Positions 1 through 8,842 of a stretch of 64,000 nt of DNA are shown one piece after another; the first letter of the stretch is position 1, and each line of letters begins with the position of its first letter. A model generated the notes under the pieces. The model did no database searches and was not told the DNA's origin. It saw only the letters and a program-made list of their open reading frames with translations. Location of the stretch: assembly GCF_002813245.1 (NCBI RefSeq), contig NZ_PHUF01000003.1, positions 558,001 to 622,000 on the forward strand. Direction: 5' to 3'. The translations under genes were made by a program, and so were the position numbers. The stretch comes from Novosphingobium kunmingense (GTDB lineage: Bacteria > Pseudomonadota > Alphaproteobacteria > Sphingomonadales > Sphingomonadaceae).

Positions 1-536
1 GCGCCTGCCCGGCGGTTGGCATCCCCGACTTTACCGGCGACGTGACCCTTTTCCGCACGCCCGGCAGCACCACGGCCGACAATATCGACGTGGTCGCGGC
101 TATGACCAACGTGCGCACCGCCTGCAACGAGACCGGCGAGAAGGTGACCAGCACCGCGACCTTCGACGTGCTGGCCCGCCGCACCGACACTCGCGGCGCG
201 CGCCAGGTGACCATCCCCTATTTCTCGGTGGTTACGCGCGGCGGCACGGCGGTGATCGCCAAGCGCATTGGCCAGGTCACGCTGAATTTCGCCGACGGCC
301 AGGAACGCGCCCAGGCGACCGGCACCGGATCGGCCTTCATCGACCGGGCCGAAGCGACGCTTCCCGCCGACATCCGCGAGAAGATCACCCGCGAGCGCAA
401 GGCCGGCGAGGCCGACGCGGCGATCGACCCGCTCTCGCTTCCTGACGTCAAGGCCGCCGTTGCCCGCGCGACCTTCGAACTGCTGGTCGGCTTCCAGCTC
501 GACCAGAACCAGCTCAACTACAACGGCACCCGCTAG
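1..536 (+). CDS. Conserved hypothetical protein, 5' end outside window
   Basis: The frame is open from base 3 to the TAG at 534-536, so about 177 residues of the C-terminal part are visible and the true start lies upstream. The first residues read A-C-P-A-V-G-I-P-D-F; a cysteine here would fit the mature end of a lipoprotein, but the signal sequence is not visible. The rest is a soluble alternating strand pattern with no motif I can name. It lies 63 bases upstream of argS on the same strand. Function unknown; that this is a coding frame is fairly certain from its length and codon use. Confidence 0.75.
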   Translation, partial: ACPAVGIPDFTGDVTLFRTPGSTTADNIDVVAAMTNVRTACNETGEKVTSTATFDVLARRTDTRGARQVTIPYFSVVTRGGTAVIAKRIGQVTLNFADGQERAQATGTGSAFIDRAEATLPADIREKITRERKAGEADAAIDPLSLPDVKAAVARATFELLVGFQLDQNQLNYNGTR

Positions 537-599
537 GGGCAGCCAGGCGCCCTCCCACAGAGGTTTCCTTGGCGACGCACATGCGCTAGGCGCGCCGCC

Positions 600-2342
600 A
601 TGACCGATACCACCACGCTTCACGCCGCCTTTGCGGCTCACGTCGATGCTGCGCTCGATGCGCTCGAGGCTGCGGGTACCATTCCCGCGCTGCCGCGCGG
701 CGCCGTGGCGGTGGAGCCACCGCGCGATCCCTCGCACGGCGACCTTGCAACCAACGCGGCAATGGTGCTGGCCAAGCCTGCCGGCACCAATCCGCGCGCG
801 TTGGCCGAGGCGCTGGCGGCGCAGCTGCGCAAGGTCGCGGGCGTCACCTCGGTCGAGATCGCCGGACCGGGATTCCTCAACCTGCGGCTCGATCCGGCGC
901 TGTGGCTGGGCGAACTGCGGGCGATCGCCGCGCTGGCCGGTGACTATGGCCGCTCGGCCATGGGCAAGGGCACGACGGTCAATGTCGAATATGTCTCGGC
1001 CAATCCGACCGGGCCGATGCACATGGGCCACTGCCGCGGCGCGGTGGTGGGCGATGCGCTGGCGAGCCTGCTTGAATACGCCGGGCACGACGTGATCCGC
1101 GAATATTACGTCAACGACGCCGGCAGCCAGGTCGACGTTCTCGCCCGCTCGGCTCACGTGCGCTACCGCGAAGCGCTGGGCGAGGCCGTGGGCGAGATCC
1201 CCGAGGGGCTCTATCCGGGAGACTATCTGGTACCAGTGGGTCAGGCCCTGGCCGCCGAGTTCGGCGATGCCTATGCAAGAGCGCCCGAGGCCGAGTGGCT
1301 CGTGCCGTTTCGCGAGCGCGCGGTCGCGGCCATGCTCGACATGATCCGCGCCGACCTCGCGCTGCTCGGCATCCATCACGACCTGTTCTCGTCCGAAGCG
1401 GAGCTGCAGGCCGCCGGCAAGCCCGAACAGGCCGAAAAGTGGCTGCGCGACCATGATCTCGTCTATGACGGCCATCTGGAGGCGCCAAAGGGCAAGACTC
1501 CCGATGACTGGGAGCCGGTCGAACTGCCGCTGTTCCGCTCGACCCGGTTCGGCGACGACCAGGACCGCCCGATCCGCAAGAGCGACGGGTCCTGGACCTA
1601 TTTCGGCGCCGACCTCGCCTATCATTTCCAAAAGGCGGAAAAGACCGACGCGCTGGTCGATATCTGGGGTGCGGACCATGCCGGCACGGTCAAGCGGATC
1701 AAGGCTGCCGTCGCCGCGCTGACCCAGGGTCAGGGCAAGGAGAAGCCGTTCGAGGTCAAGCTGGTCCAGATGGTCCAGCTGATGAAGGGCGGCCAGCCGT
1801 TCAAGATGTCGAAGCGCGCCGGGAACTTCGTGACGCTGGCCGATGTGGTCGAAATGGTGGGCAAGGACGTGGTCCGTTTCACCATGCTGACCCGCAAGCC
1901 CGAAGCGCAGATGGATTTCGATTTCGACAAGGTGGTCGAAGCCTCGAAGGACAACCCGGTGTTCTACGTCCAGTACGCCCACGCGCGGATCCGTTCGACG
2001 CTGCGCAAGGGCGCGGCCGAAGGCTTTGCGCCGTCGGACGAGGCGCTCGACCGGCTGGGCGAGGAAGAACTCGCGGTGATCCGACTGGCAGCGCAGTTTC
2101 CGCGCATCGTCGAGGCCGCCGCCGCCGCGCGCGAGCCGCACCGTATCGCCTTTTACCTCTACGATCTGGCCGGCGCGCTGCACGGGTACTGGAACCTTGG
2201 CAACGATCGTCCCGAAAAGCGGTTTATCGTCGCCAGTGACGCGCGCCTGACGGCTGCAAGGCTTTATCTTGCCGCCCAGATCGGGCAGCTTATCCGCAAC
2301 GGCCTCGCCTTGCTGGGGGTTGAGGCTGTGGAGGAAATGTAG
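600..2342 (+). CDS. argS: Arginyl-tRNA synthetase
   Basis: Charges tRNA-Arg with arginine in the cytoplasm (class I aminoacyl-tRNA synthetase). At 580 residues it has the usual length. The N-terminal tRNA-binding domain ends near the G-F-L-N-L-R-L motif. The HIGH signature is H-M-G-H at about residue 141 within [15 protein letters not shown], and the KMSKS loop appears as K-M-S-K-R at about residue 402. The C-terminal third is the helical anticodon-binding domain, with the VQYAHARI stretch typical of ArgRS. The ATG at 600 is the first in-frame start with a full N-terminal domain. It is followed after two bases by a SPOR-domain gene, so the two are probably co-transcribed. Confidence 0.97.
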   Translation: MTDTTTLHAAFAAHVDAALDALEAAGTIPALPRGAVAVEPPRDPSHGDLATNAAMVLAKPAGTNPRALAEALAAQLRKVAGVTSVEIAGPGFLNLRLDPALWLGELRAIAALAGDYGRSAMGKGTTVNVEYVSANPTGPMHMGHCRGAVVGDALASLLEYAGHDVIREYYVNDAGSQVDVLARSAHVRYREALGEAVGEIPEGLYPGDYLVPVGQALAAEFGDAYARAPEAEWLVPFRERAVAAMLDMIRADLALLGIHHDLFSSEAELQAAGKPEQAEKWLRDHDLVYDGHLEAPKGKTPDDWEPVELPLFRSTRFGDDQDRPIRKSDGSWTYFGADLAYHFQKAEKTDALVDIWGADHAGTVKRIKAAVAALTQGQGKEKPFEVKLVQMVQLMKGGQPFKMSKRAGNFVTLADVVEMVGKDVVRFTMLTRKPEAQMDFDFDKVVEASKDNPVFYVQYAHARIRSTLRKGAAEGFAPSDEALDRLGEEELAVIRLAAQFPRIVEAAAAAREPHRIAFYLYDLAGALHGYWNLGNDRPEKRFIVASDARLTAARLYLAAQIGQLIRNGLALLGVEAVEEM

Positions 2343-2344
2343 GG

Positions 2345-3058
2345 ATGGCGGGCGAACACGACGATCACGACAGCCAGGGCGACTGGGGCAAGCCGCCCGA
2401 AGCTGGCGCGGCGCCCGTGCGGCTGGATTTCGCCGAGGACGAGGGACGCCTGCCCTGGCTGGAATCGGCCGACGACGATTTCGACGATTACGACACCGGC
2501 GGCAGCCGCCTGCTCGGGCTGGTTGCGGTCGGCGCGCTCGCCCTCGTCGGCATAGTCGGGGCGATCTGGTGGGCGTCGAACAGCGGACCGGATCCGGATG
2601 CCGTCGCCGACGGTAGCGTGATCGCCGCGCCCAAGGAGCCCTACAAGGTCGCGCCGCAGGATCGTGGCGGCAAGACCTTCGCCGGTACGGGCGACAGCAG
2701 CTATGTCGTTTCCGAGGGCCAGACCCGCACCGCACGCATGGGCGAGAACGCCGGCGCGCCGCCGCCGGGGCCAAGTCCGTCGCCCGATGCCAGCGGATCG
2801 TCTCCGGCCAAGGTCGTTCCGGTCGGCGTCGGGGTCCAGGTCGGGGCCTACAATTCGCGCGACAGTGCCGAGGCCGGCTGGACCCGCGTTACTGCGCAGG
2901 CGGGCGACGTGCTGTCGGGCGTGCCGCACCGGGTGGTCGAAGGCAGTGCCGACATCGGCAAGGTCTATCGCCTCCAGGCCGTGGCCGGCGATGCGGCGGC
3001 GGCCAATGCGCTTTGCGGCCGGCTCAAGGCGGCGGGCGTCTCCTGCCAGGTGAAGTAG
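2345..3058 (+). CDS. SPOR-domain membrane protein
   Basis: A 237-residue single-pass membrane protein. The N-terminal 50 residues are acidic and cytoplasmic, a transmembrane helix spans about residues 55-77 (RLLGLVAVGALALVGIVGAI), a Pro/Ser/Ala linker follows, and residues 165-237 form a SPOR domain (V-Q-V-G-A-Y-N-S-R-D-S-A...Y-R-L-Q-A-V-A-G). SPOR domains bind denuded septal glycan, so a role at the division septum is likely by family. It starts two bases after argS and precedes nagZ, a context recalled from other sphingomonads. Cell-wall neighbours support a periplasmic wall-binding role; the exact partner is unknown. Confidence 0.85.
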   Translation: MAGEHDDHDSQGDWGKPPEAGAAPVRLDFAEDEGRLPWLESADDDFDDYDTGGSRLLGLVAVGALALVGIVGAIWWASNSGPDPDAVADGSVIAAPKEPYKVAPQDRGGKTFAGTGDSSYVVSEGQTRTARMGENAGAPPPGPSPSPDASGSSPAKVVPVGVGVQVGAYNSRDSAEAGWTRVTAQAGDVLSGVPHRVVEGSADIGKVYRLQAVAGDAAAANALCGRLKAAGVSCQVK

Positions 3059-3131
3059 GCCGCACAATCCACACGTCTCGAGGTCCGCTTGCTTGCCAAG
3101 GGCGCACGGGCCTGCGATTTTCGATCCTGCA

Positions 3132-4151
3132 ATGACACCCGCGATTTTTGGCCTGTCCGGTTTGACGCTGAGCGCGGACGAGCGCGCCTTTTTCCGTGAA
3201 GCGGACCCGGCGGGCTATATCCTGTTCGGCCGGAACATAGAAAGCCGCGAACAGGTCCGTGCGCTGACCGACGATCTGCGCGCGATCCATGGGCGCGAGC
3301 GACTCCTGATCACCATCGACCAGGAAGGTGGCCGGGTGGCGCGGATGCGGCCACCGGTCTGGCCAGCCTATCCGGCGGGCGCGCTGTTCGACGCGCTCTA
3401 CGACATTGCCCCGGCCAGCGCGATCGAAGCTGCGCGCGCCAATGCGGAGGCGATGGGCCACGATCTTGCCGAAGTCGGCATCACCTGCACCCACGCCCCC
3501 GTGCTCGACGTGCGGCAGGAAGGCGCCCACGACGTGATCGGCGACCGCGCGCTGGGCCGCGAGCCGCTGCGCGTGGCAGCGCTCGGACGCGCCGTGCTCG
3601 ATGGTCTTGGCCGCGCCGGGATAGCCGGGACGATCAAGCACATGCCGGGGCATGGACGCACGTCGACCGATACCCACAAGGAAATGCCGACGGTCACCGC
3701 CAGCGCCGATGAACTGGAGGTCGACCTCGCCCCGTTCCGCGCGCTGAACGACGCGCCGATCGGGATGACCGGACACCTGCTGTTCATTGCCTGGGACGCG
3801 GCCAATCCGGCCACGCAATCGCCCACCATCATCAGTGACATCATTCGCGGATCGATCGGCTTCACCGGTCTCTTGCTGACTGACGATCTCGACATGGAGG
3901 CGCTCAGCGGCACCGTGCCCGAACGCGCCGAGCGCGCGCTGGCGGCGGGCTGCGACATCGCGCTCAACTGCTGGGCGAAGATGGACGACATGGTGGGCAT
4001 CGTCGAGCGCTGCGGCGCGATGAAGACTGAGGTCGCGGCGCGGCTCGACCGCGCGCTGGCCGATACGCGGGTCGACGGCGCGCGGGGCGTGCAGCGTGAA
4101 TTGCTGGCCAAGCGCGATGCGCTGCTCGGCCTGGTGGAGCAGCAGGCTTGA
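3132..4151 (+). CDS. nagZ: Beta-N-acetylhexosaminidase NagZ
   Basis: Glycoside hydrolase family 3 enzyme that removes N-acetylglucosamine from cytoplasmic muropeptides during wall recycling. The 339-residue product carries the family loop K-H-M-P-G-H-G followed by T-D-T-H (general acid/base His), and the nucleophile region L-L-T-D-D-L-D-M-E-A-L. The frame is open to a TTG at 3093, but the ATG at 3132 begins M-T-P-A-I-F-G-L, which matches the usual N-terminus, and is preferred. No signal peptide, as expected for NagZ. Its stop overlaps the TTG start of scpA (TTGA), so the genes are translationally coupled. Confidence 0.93.
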   Translation: MTPAIFGLSGLTLSADERAFFREADPAGYILFGRNIESREQVRALTDDLRAIHGRERLLITIDQEGGRVARMRPPVWPAYPAGALFDALYDIAPASAIEAARANAEAMGHDLAEVGITCTHAPVLDVRQEGAHDVIGDRALGREPLRVAALGRAVLDGLGRAGIAGTIKHMPGHGRTSTDTHKEMPTVTASADELEVDLAPFRALNDAPIGMTGHLLFIAWDAANPATQSPTIISDIIRGSIGFTGLLLTDDLDMEALSGTVPERAERALAAGCDIALNCWAKMDDMVGIVERCGAMKTEVAARLDRALADTRVDGARGVQRELLAKRDALLGLVEQQA

Positions 4152-4948
4152 GCGACGGCGTAGAACCCCTGCCGCTGGACCTGCCCGAGGACGATTGGCA
4201 GGGCGTGGCCACGGCGGCTGCGGGGGACGAGGCGCTCTATCTTGAACTCGACGGGTGGGAAGGGCCGCTCGACCTGCTGCTCGATCTCGCGCGGCGGCAG
4301 AAGGTCGACCTGCGCAAGATCTCGATCCTCGAACTGGTCGACCAGTACCTGACCTACATCGAAGGGGCCGAAGCGCTGCGGCTGGAACTGGCGGCGGATT
4401 ACCTGGTGATGGCTGCCTGGCTCGCCTACCTCAAGTCCGCGTTGCTCCTGCCGCGCGACGAGCAGGCCGATCCCAGCCCCGAGGAACTGGCCCTGCGCCT
4501 GCAATTGCGGCTGCAGCGGCTGGCGGCGATGCGCGATGCCGCGGCGCGGCTGATGGGCCGTGACCGGCTGGGCCGTGACGTCTTCGCGCGCGGCGCGCCA
4601 GAGGGATTGCGGGTGGACCGGAAGGCGCTGTGGCAGTGCGACTGGTTCGCGCTGGTCCAGGCCTATGGTCAGGTCAAGGCGCGCACCGCGCCGGTGGTCC
4701 ACATGGTCCGCGACCGCATGGTCATGACGCTCGATTCAGCGCTGTCGCGCGTGTCCTCGATGCTCGGCGTCTCGCTCGACTGGATGGAACTGAAGGACTT
4801 CCTGCCGCCCCATGCCGATCCGCGTTTGCGCAAGTCGGCGCTGGCCTCCAGCTTTGTCGCTGCGCTCGAGCTGGCTCGGCTGGGCAAGGCGGAACTCGAC
4901 CAGCAGGATACCTTCGGCCCGCTGCTGCTGCGCGGTATCAAGGCGTGA
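4148..4948 (+). CDS. scpA: Segregation and condensation protein A
   Basis: Kleisin subunit that bridges the SMC heads and, with ScpB, helps compact and segregate the chromosome. The 266-residue product has the kleisin N-terminal block G-W-E-G-P-L-D-L-L-L-D-L-A-R-R-Q-K-V-D-L and the hydrophobic E-L-A-A-D-Y-L-V-M-A-A-W-L-A-Y-L-K-S segment typical of ScpA. The start is a TTG at 4148 that overlaps the nagZ stop; no ATG lies near. The stop overlaps the GTG of scpB, so stoichiometric coupled translation is likely. Confidence 0.93.
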   Translation: MSDGVEPLPLDLPEDDWQGVATAAAGDEALYLELDGWEGPLDLLLDLARRQKVDLRKISILELVDQYLTYIEGAEALRLELAADYLVMAAWLAYLKSALLLPRDEQADPSPEELALRLQLRLQRLAAMRDAAARLMGRDRLGRDVFARGAPEGLRVDRKALWQCDWFALVQAYGQVKARTAPVVHMVRDRMVMTLDSALSRVSSMLGVSLDWMELKDFLPPHADPRLRKSALASSFVAALELARLGKAELDQQDTFGPLLLRGIKA

Positions 4949-5565
4949 GCGGCCCCGGCGAGCTGACCCGTGCGGTCGAGGCGACGCTGTTCGCCGCCGA
5001 AGAACCGATGAGCGCCGAAGCGATATCGACGCACCTCGGCGGCGCGGACGTGGGGGACGCGCTGGCGGAACTGGCATCGCACTACGCGGAGCGCGGCGTG
5101 CACCTGGTCGAGCGGGGGAAGCGCTGGCACTTCGAAACCGCGCCGGACCTCGCTCACTTGCTGCGCCGCGAGAAGGAAGAGGTGCGCCGCCTGTCGCGCG
5201 CGGCAACCGAGGTCCTCGCCATCGTCGCCTACCATGAGCCGGTCAGCCGCGCCGAGATCGAATCGATCCGCGGAGTGCAGACCGCCAAGGGGACGCTCGA
5301 CGTGCTGATGGAAGCGGGCTGGGTGCGCATCGTCGGTCGGCGCGAGGTGCCGGGCCGACCGGTGATCTATGCGACGACGCCTGATTTCCTCACTCATTTC
5401 GGCCTTGCCAGCCGTCGCGATCTGCCCGGAATCGACGAACTGCGCGCCGCGGGTCTGCTTGATCCGGTCGAGGATGCGCTGGCCGCCGCCATGGAAACGC
5501 CAGTCACGGCAAGCGAAGAAGCTGCCGATGACGACGATCGGGACGCGGACGAAACATCGGTCTGA
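4945..5565 (+). CDS. scpB: Segregation and condensation protein B
   Basis: Partner of ScpA in the SMC complex. The 206-residue product has the two winged-helix units of the family: the first with E-A-T-L-F-A-A-E-E-P-M, the second with L-A-I-V-A-Y-H-E-P-V-S-R-A-E-I-E-S-I-R-G-V and the strongly conserved G-R-P-V-I-Y-A-T-T-P-D-F-L-T-H-F-G-L. The frame stays open far upstream inside scpA, but the GTG at 4945 overlaps the scpA stop as GTGA and gives the family-typical N-terminus. An acidic tail follows the second domain. An 84-base gap then precedes tatA. Confidence 0.93.
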   Translation: MSGPGELTRAVEATLFAAEEPMSAEAISTHLGGADVGDALAELASHYAERGVHLVERGKRWHFETAPDLAHLLRREKEEVRRLSRAATEVLAIVAYHEPVSRAEIESIRGVQTAKGTLDVLMEAGWVRIVGRREVPGRPVIYATTPDFLTHFGLASRRDLPGIDELRAAGLLDPVEDALAAAMETPVTASEEAADDDDRDADETSV

Positions 5566-5649
5566 CTGGCAATCCCCGGGCCGTTGGCCTAGATAGCTGG
5601 AAACAGGGGGAGCCGGGCCGTCCCGCCCGCCAAACCAGGAGTGATTTCA

Positions 5650-5901
5650 ATGGGTCTGTCGCTTCCGCATCTGATCATCCTCGCGCTGGTCGTGCTGGTG
5701 CTGTTCGGTCGTGGCCGCATTTCCGAAATGATGGGCGATTTCGGCAAGGGCATCAAAAGCTTCAAGGAAGGCATGAACGACGAGGCCAACCCGCCGGTCA
5801 CGCCGCCCGCGCAGCAGATCCCGCCGCCGCCGCCCGCCAACCAGGCGACGCTCAACGGCGAAACGGTGATCGATTCGACCTCGCAGCCGCCCAAGCCCTG
5901 A
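5650..5901 (+). CDS. tatA: Sec-independent translocase subunit TatA
   Basis: Pore-forming subunit of the twin-arginine translocase. 83 residues: a short periplasmic N-terminus, one transmembrane helix (about residues 5-20, [19 protein letters not shown]), the hinge F-G, an amphipathic helix ([19 protein letters not shown]), and an unstructured Pro-rich tail. The ATG at 5650 is preferred over the GTG at 5641 because a CAGGAG ribosome site lies directly upstream of it. First gene of tatABC. Confidence 0.93.
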   Translation: MGLSLPHLIILALVVLVLFGRGRISEMMGDFGKGIKSFKEGMNDEANPPVTPPAQQIPPPPPANQATLNGETVIDSTSQPPKP

Positions 5902-5922
5902 TCCCGCGCCGGGACGCGCGCC

Positions 5923-6327
5923 ATGTTCGACATCGGCTGGGATGAAATGCTGTTCACGGCGATCGTCGCGATCGTCGTCATCGGGCCCAAGGACCTGCCG
6001 CGCGCGCTGCGCACCGCGGGGCAGTGGATCGGCAAGATCCGCCGTGTGTCCGGGCACTTCCGTTCCGGCATCGAAACCATGATCCGCGAAGCGGAAATGG
6101 AAGATATGGAAAAGAAGTGGCGCGAACAGAACGATCGCATCATGGCGCAGACCCCGCCCGGCTGGAACGCGGCAGAGGCCAATCTGGTCGGGCCTGACCC
6201 CGGTATCGGCACCGGCGCCCCCCCGCTGATGACCGAGCTGCCTGCCCCTGCCGAGCCGCCCGCCGCTGCGGCGAACCCGGATGCCGCCGCGCCCGAACTG
6301 CCGCTCGGCTCCCCCAAGGCCGGCTGA
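5923..6327 (+). CDS. tatB: Sec-independent translocase subunit TatB
   Basis: TatB forms the twin-arginine signal receptor with TatC. The 134-residue product begins M-F-D-I-G-W-D-E-M-L-F-T-A-I-V-A-I-V-V-I-G-P-K-D-L-P, the hallmark TatB N-terminus with the E-(L/M) and G-P-K-D-L-P motifs, then an amphipathic helix through about residue 75 and a Pro/Ala-rich tail. It is 21 bases after tatA, and its TGA shares its last base with the ATG of tatC. Confidence 0.94.
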   Translation: MFDIGWDEMLFTAIVAIVVIGPKDLPRALRTAGQWIGKIRRVSGHFRSGIETMIREAEMEDMEKKWREQNDRIMAQTPPGWNAAEANLVGPDPGIGTGAPPLMTELPAPAEPPAAAANPDAAAPELPLGSPKAG

Positions 6328-7133
6328 TGGTGTTCCAGATCCGCGACATCGACGAAACCCAGGCGCCGCTGCTCGACCACCTGATCGAACTGCGCACGCG
6401 GCTGTTGCGCTCGATCGTGGTCCTCGCGATCGCTTTCGTCATTTGCTTCAGCTTTGCCGACGACATCTTTGGCTTCCTGGTCCGCCCGCTGACCGAGGCG
6501 TTTCCGCCGGGACAGGGCAAGCTGATCTACACCAAGCTCTACGAAGCCTTCTTCGTCGAGATCAAGGTGGCGCTGTTCGCGGCCTTCTGCCTAGCCTTTC
6601 CGTTCATCGCCAACCAGCTCTGGGCCTTCGTCGCGCCGGGGCTCTACGCGCGCGAAAAGAAGGCGTTCCTGCCATTCCTGTTCCTCACCCCGGCGCTGTT
6701 CTTCAGCGGCGCGGCACTCGCCTATTACGTGGTCATGCCCACGGCGTTCCGCTTCTTCCTCAATTTCGAGGGCCAGAAGGGCGGGCTGACGCTCGAAGCG
6801 CTGCCAGGCACGGGCGATTACCTCAGCCTCGTCATGCAGTTCATCCTCGCCTTCGGGATCAGTTTCCTGCTGCCGGTGCTGCTGCTGCTGCTCGAGATGG
6901 CGGGGCTGGTCAGCCGCACGCAGCTTGCGGGCATGCGCCGCTATGTGATCGTCGCGATCACGGCGGTGGCGGCCATCATCACCCCGCCCGACGTGGTCTC
7001 GCAGCTGATGCTGCTGGTGCCGATGTGGCTGCTGTTCGAAGGTTCGCTGCTGGTCATGTGGCTCGGCGAAAAGCGCAAGGCCGCCGCCGACACCACGGTG
7101 CAGACCGCAGAGGCTCCGGCCGAAGCGCCCTAG
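6327..7133 (+). CDS. tatC: Sec-independent translocase subunit TatC
   Basis: Polytopic core of the Tat translocase that recognises twin-arginine signals. The 268-residue product has six predicted membrane helices, the conserved first cytoplasmic motif A-P-L-L-D-H-L-I-E-L-R-T-R-L, the F-x-x-E loop motif (E-A-F-F-V-E-I-K-V-A-L) and F-A-P-G-L-Y-x-x-E-K. Its ATG at 6327 overlaps the tatB stop by one base. Its TAG lies in a CTAG tetramer shared with the stop of the convergent amidohydrolase gene, so the two coding regions overlap tail to tail. Confidence 0.95.
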   Translation: MVFQIRDIDETQAPLLDHLIELRTRLLRSIVVLAIAFVICFSFADDIFGFLVRPLTEAFPPGQGKLIYTKLYEAFFVEIKVALFAAFCLAFPFIANQLWAFVAPGLYAREKKAFLPFLFLTPALFFSGAALAYYVVMPTAFRFFLNFEGQKGGLTLEALPGTGDYLSLVMQFILAFGISFLLPVLLLLLEMAGLVSRTQLAGMRRYVIVAITAVAAIITPPDVVSQLMLLVPMWLLFEGSLLVMWLGEKRKAAADTTVQTAEAPAEAP

Positions 7134-8842
7134 CGCCCGTCGACCGGAACCGGCCGTTCCCGCTTCGGCGGCTCTGCCGGCGGAGCGGGCGGACGCGCCG
7201 CGTCGTAGACCAGTTGGCCGTTGACCCAGGTCTGCAGTACCTTCGTCGCGCGCAGGTCGGCCGGAGTGGCCAGCATTGGATCGCGGTCGAGCAGCAGGAA
7301 GTCGGCGCGCTCGCCGCGGATCAGCCGGCCAAAGCGCCCCTCACCGAAACCGGCATAGGCGGCATCGGCGGTATAGGCGGTCAGCGCCTGTTCGCGGGTG
7401 ACCTTTTCCTGCGGCTGCCAGCCGCCGAAGGGCTGTCCATCAGGCCCCTGGCGGGTGATCGCAGCGGCGAACCCTGCCCAGGGATCCGGCAGTTCGACCG
7501 GCGCGTCGGACCCGAAGGCAAGCTTGGCCCCGGTGCCGTTCAGCGATTTCCATGCATAGGCGCCGGCCAGTCGCGCCGGGCCGAGCCGCGCTTCGGCCAT
7601 CACGCGGTCGCTCGTTTCGTGGACCGGCTGCATCGAAGCGATGATGCCGTACTTGCCGAAGCGGGCGATGTCGGCGGGATCGACCACCTGGGCGTGCTCG
7701 ATCCGCCAGCGGCGATCGCCCTTGTAGGTCTGGGCCATGTCCTCGATCGCGGAGAGCAGTGCTGCGTTGGCTTCGTCCCCGATGGCGTGGACCGCGACCT
7801 GGAAATTGTCGAATGCGGCGCGGCTCATCAGGTTCTTGAGCGCGGTGTCCTGCGTGATCCTCAGCCCCCTGGTGCCGGGCATATCGGCGTAGGGCGCCTT
7901 GAGGCTCGCCCCGCGCGAACCGAGTGCGCCGTCCATGTAGAGCTTCACGCCGTTGAGGCGCAGCTTGTCGTCGTAGAGCCACGGGCTTGGCCCCGGGCCG
8001 CCGATCAAGACCATGTTGTCGACGCCCGAGGCGTAGCTCATGATGCGCAGGCGCAGCGCGCCGGTGTCGCCGGCGCGGCGGAACGATTGCCAGTCCTCGA
8101 TGCTGCTGCCCATGTCGGCCACAGCCGTGATGCCGCGCTTCAGGAGCAGGTCCTGCGCCGTCGCCAGCGCGAGGTCGCGGTCCTCGGGACGCGGCGCCGG
8201 CACCTTGACCAGGTCCATCGCGGTGTCGACCAGCACGCCCGCCGGCCGTCCGCCGGGGGCGACACGCTCGATCTTGCCGCCGGCGGGTTCCTTCGTCGCG
8301 GCGGTCACGTTCGCCATGGCCAGCGCGCGGGTGTTGGCCCAGCCGGCGTGACCATCGACGCGTTCGAGCCAGACCGGCCGGTCAGCGACCACGGTGTCGA
8401 GTTCGGCGGCGGTCGGGAAGCGGCCCAGCTTCCACAGTTCCTGGTTCCAGCCGCGGCCGAGGATCCACGGCCGGTCCGGGTGGGCGCGGGCATAGGCGGC
8501 GATCTTCGCCTTGGCCTCCTCGAGCGAGGTCGTTTCCGACAGGTCGAGCGTCAGCGCGCCGAAGCCGATGCCCATCACGTGGACGTGCGCGTCGATCATG
8601 CCGGGCACCAGCACGCGGCCCTTGCCGTCGACCGCATAGTCGACCTTGCCCGGCCGCTTGTCGCCGCGGCGGAAGGTCTGGACGATGCGTCCGTCGTTGC
8701 CGATCAGGAGGCCGGTGAAGCGTTCAACCTGCCCCTTGGCATCGATGGTCATGCCATCAACGTTGTCGACCAGCGTATCGGCTGCGGCCGACGATGCGGC
8801 AGCGACAATGGCGGCCGCGGCCGCCAGCAACGGGTATTTCAT
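7130..8842 (-). CDS. Exported amidohydrolase (YtcJ-like)
   Basis: Metal-dependent hydrolase of the amidohydrolase superfamily; substrate unknown. The 570-residue product starts with a signal peptide (MKYPLLAAAAAIVAAASSAAA), then the composite-domain strand and the metal motif D-A-H-V-H-V-M-G-I-G. Further family motifs are G-R-G-W-N-Q-E, V-D-G-H-A-G-W-A-N, a metal-ligand H-A-I-G-D and the late F-G-S-D-A-P-V aspartate. The ATG at 8842 overlaps the stop of the upstream dehydrogenase (ATGA); the open frame extending further upstream is antisense noise inside that gene. The two genes form a small operon. Confidence 0.88.
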   Translation of the reverse strand: MKYPLLAAAAAIVAAASSAAADTLVDNVDGMTIDAKGQVERFTGLLIGNDGRIVQTFRRGDKRPGKVDYAVDGKGRVLVPGMIDAHVHVMGIGFGALTLDLSETTSLEEAKAKIAAYARAHPDRPWILGRGWNQELWKLGRFPTAAELDTVVADRPVWLERVDGHAGWANTRALAMANVTAATKEPAGGKIERVAPGGRPAGVLVDTAMDLVKVPAPRPEDRDLALATAQDLLLKRGITAVADMGSSIEDWQSFRRAGDTGALRLRIMSYASGVDNMVLIGGPGPSPWLYDDKLRLNGVKLYMDGALGSRGASLKAPYADMPGTRGLRITQDTALKNLMSRAAFDNFQVAVHAIGDEANAALLSAIEDMAQTYKGDRRWRIEHAQVVDPADIARFGKYGIIASMQPVHETSDRVMAEARLGPARLAGAYAWKSLNGTGAKLAFGSDAPVELPDPWAGFAAAITRQGPDGQPFGGWQPQEKVTREQALTAYTADAAYAGFGEGRFGRLIRGERADFLLLDRDPMLATPADLRATKVLQTWVNGQLVYDAARPPAPPAEPPKRERPVPVDGR

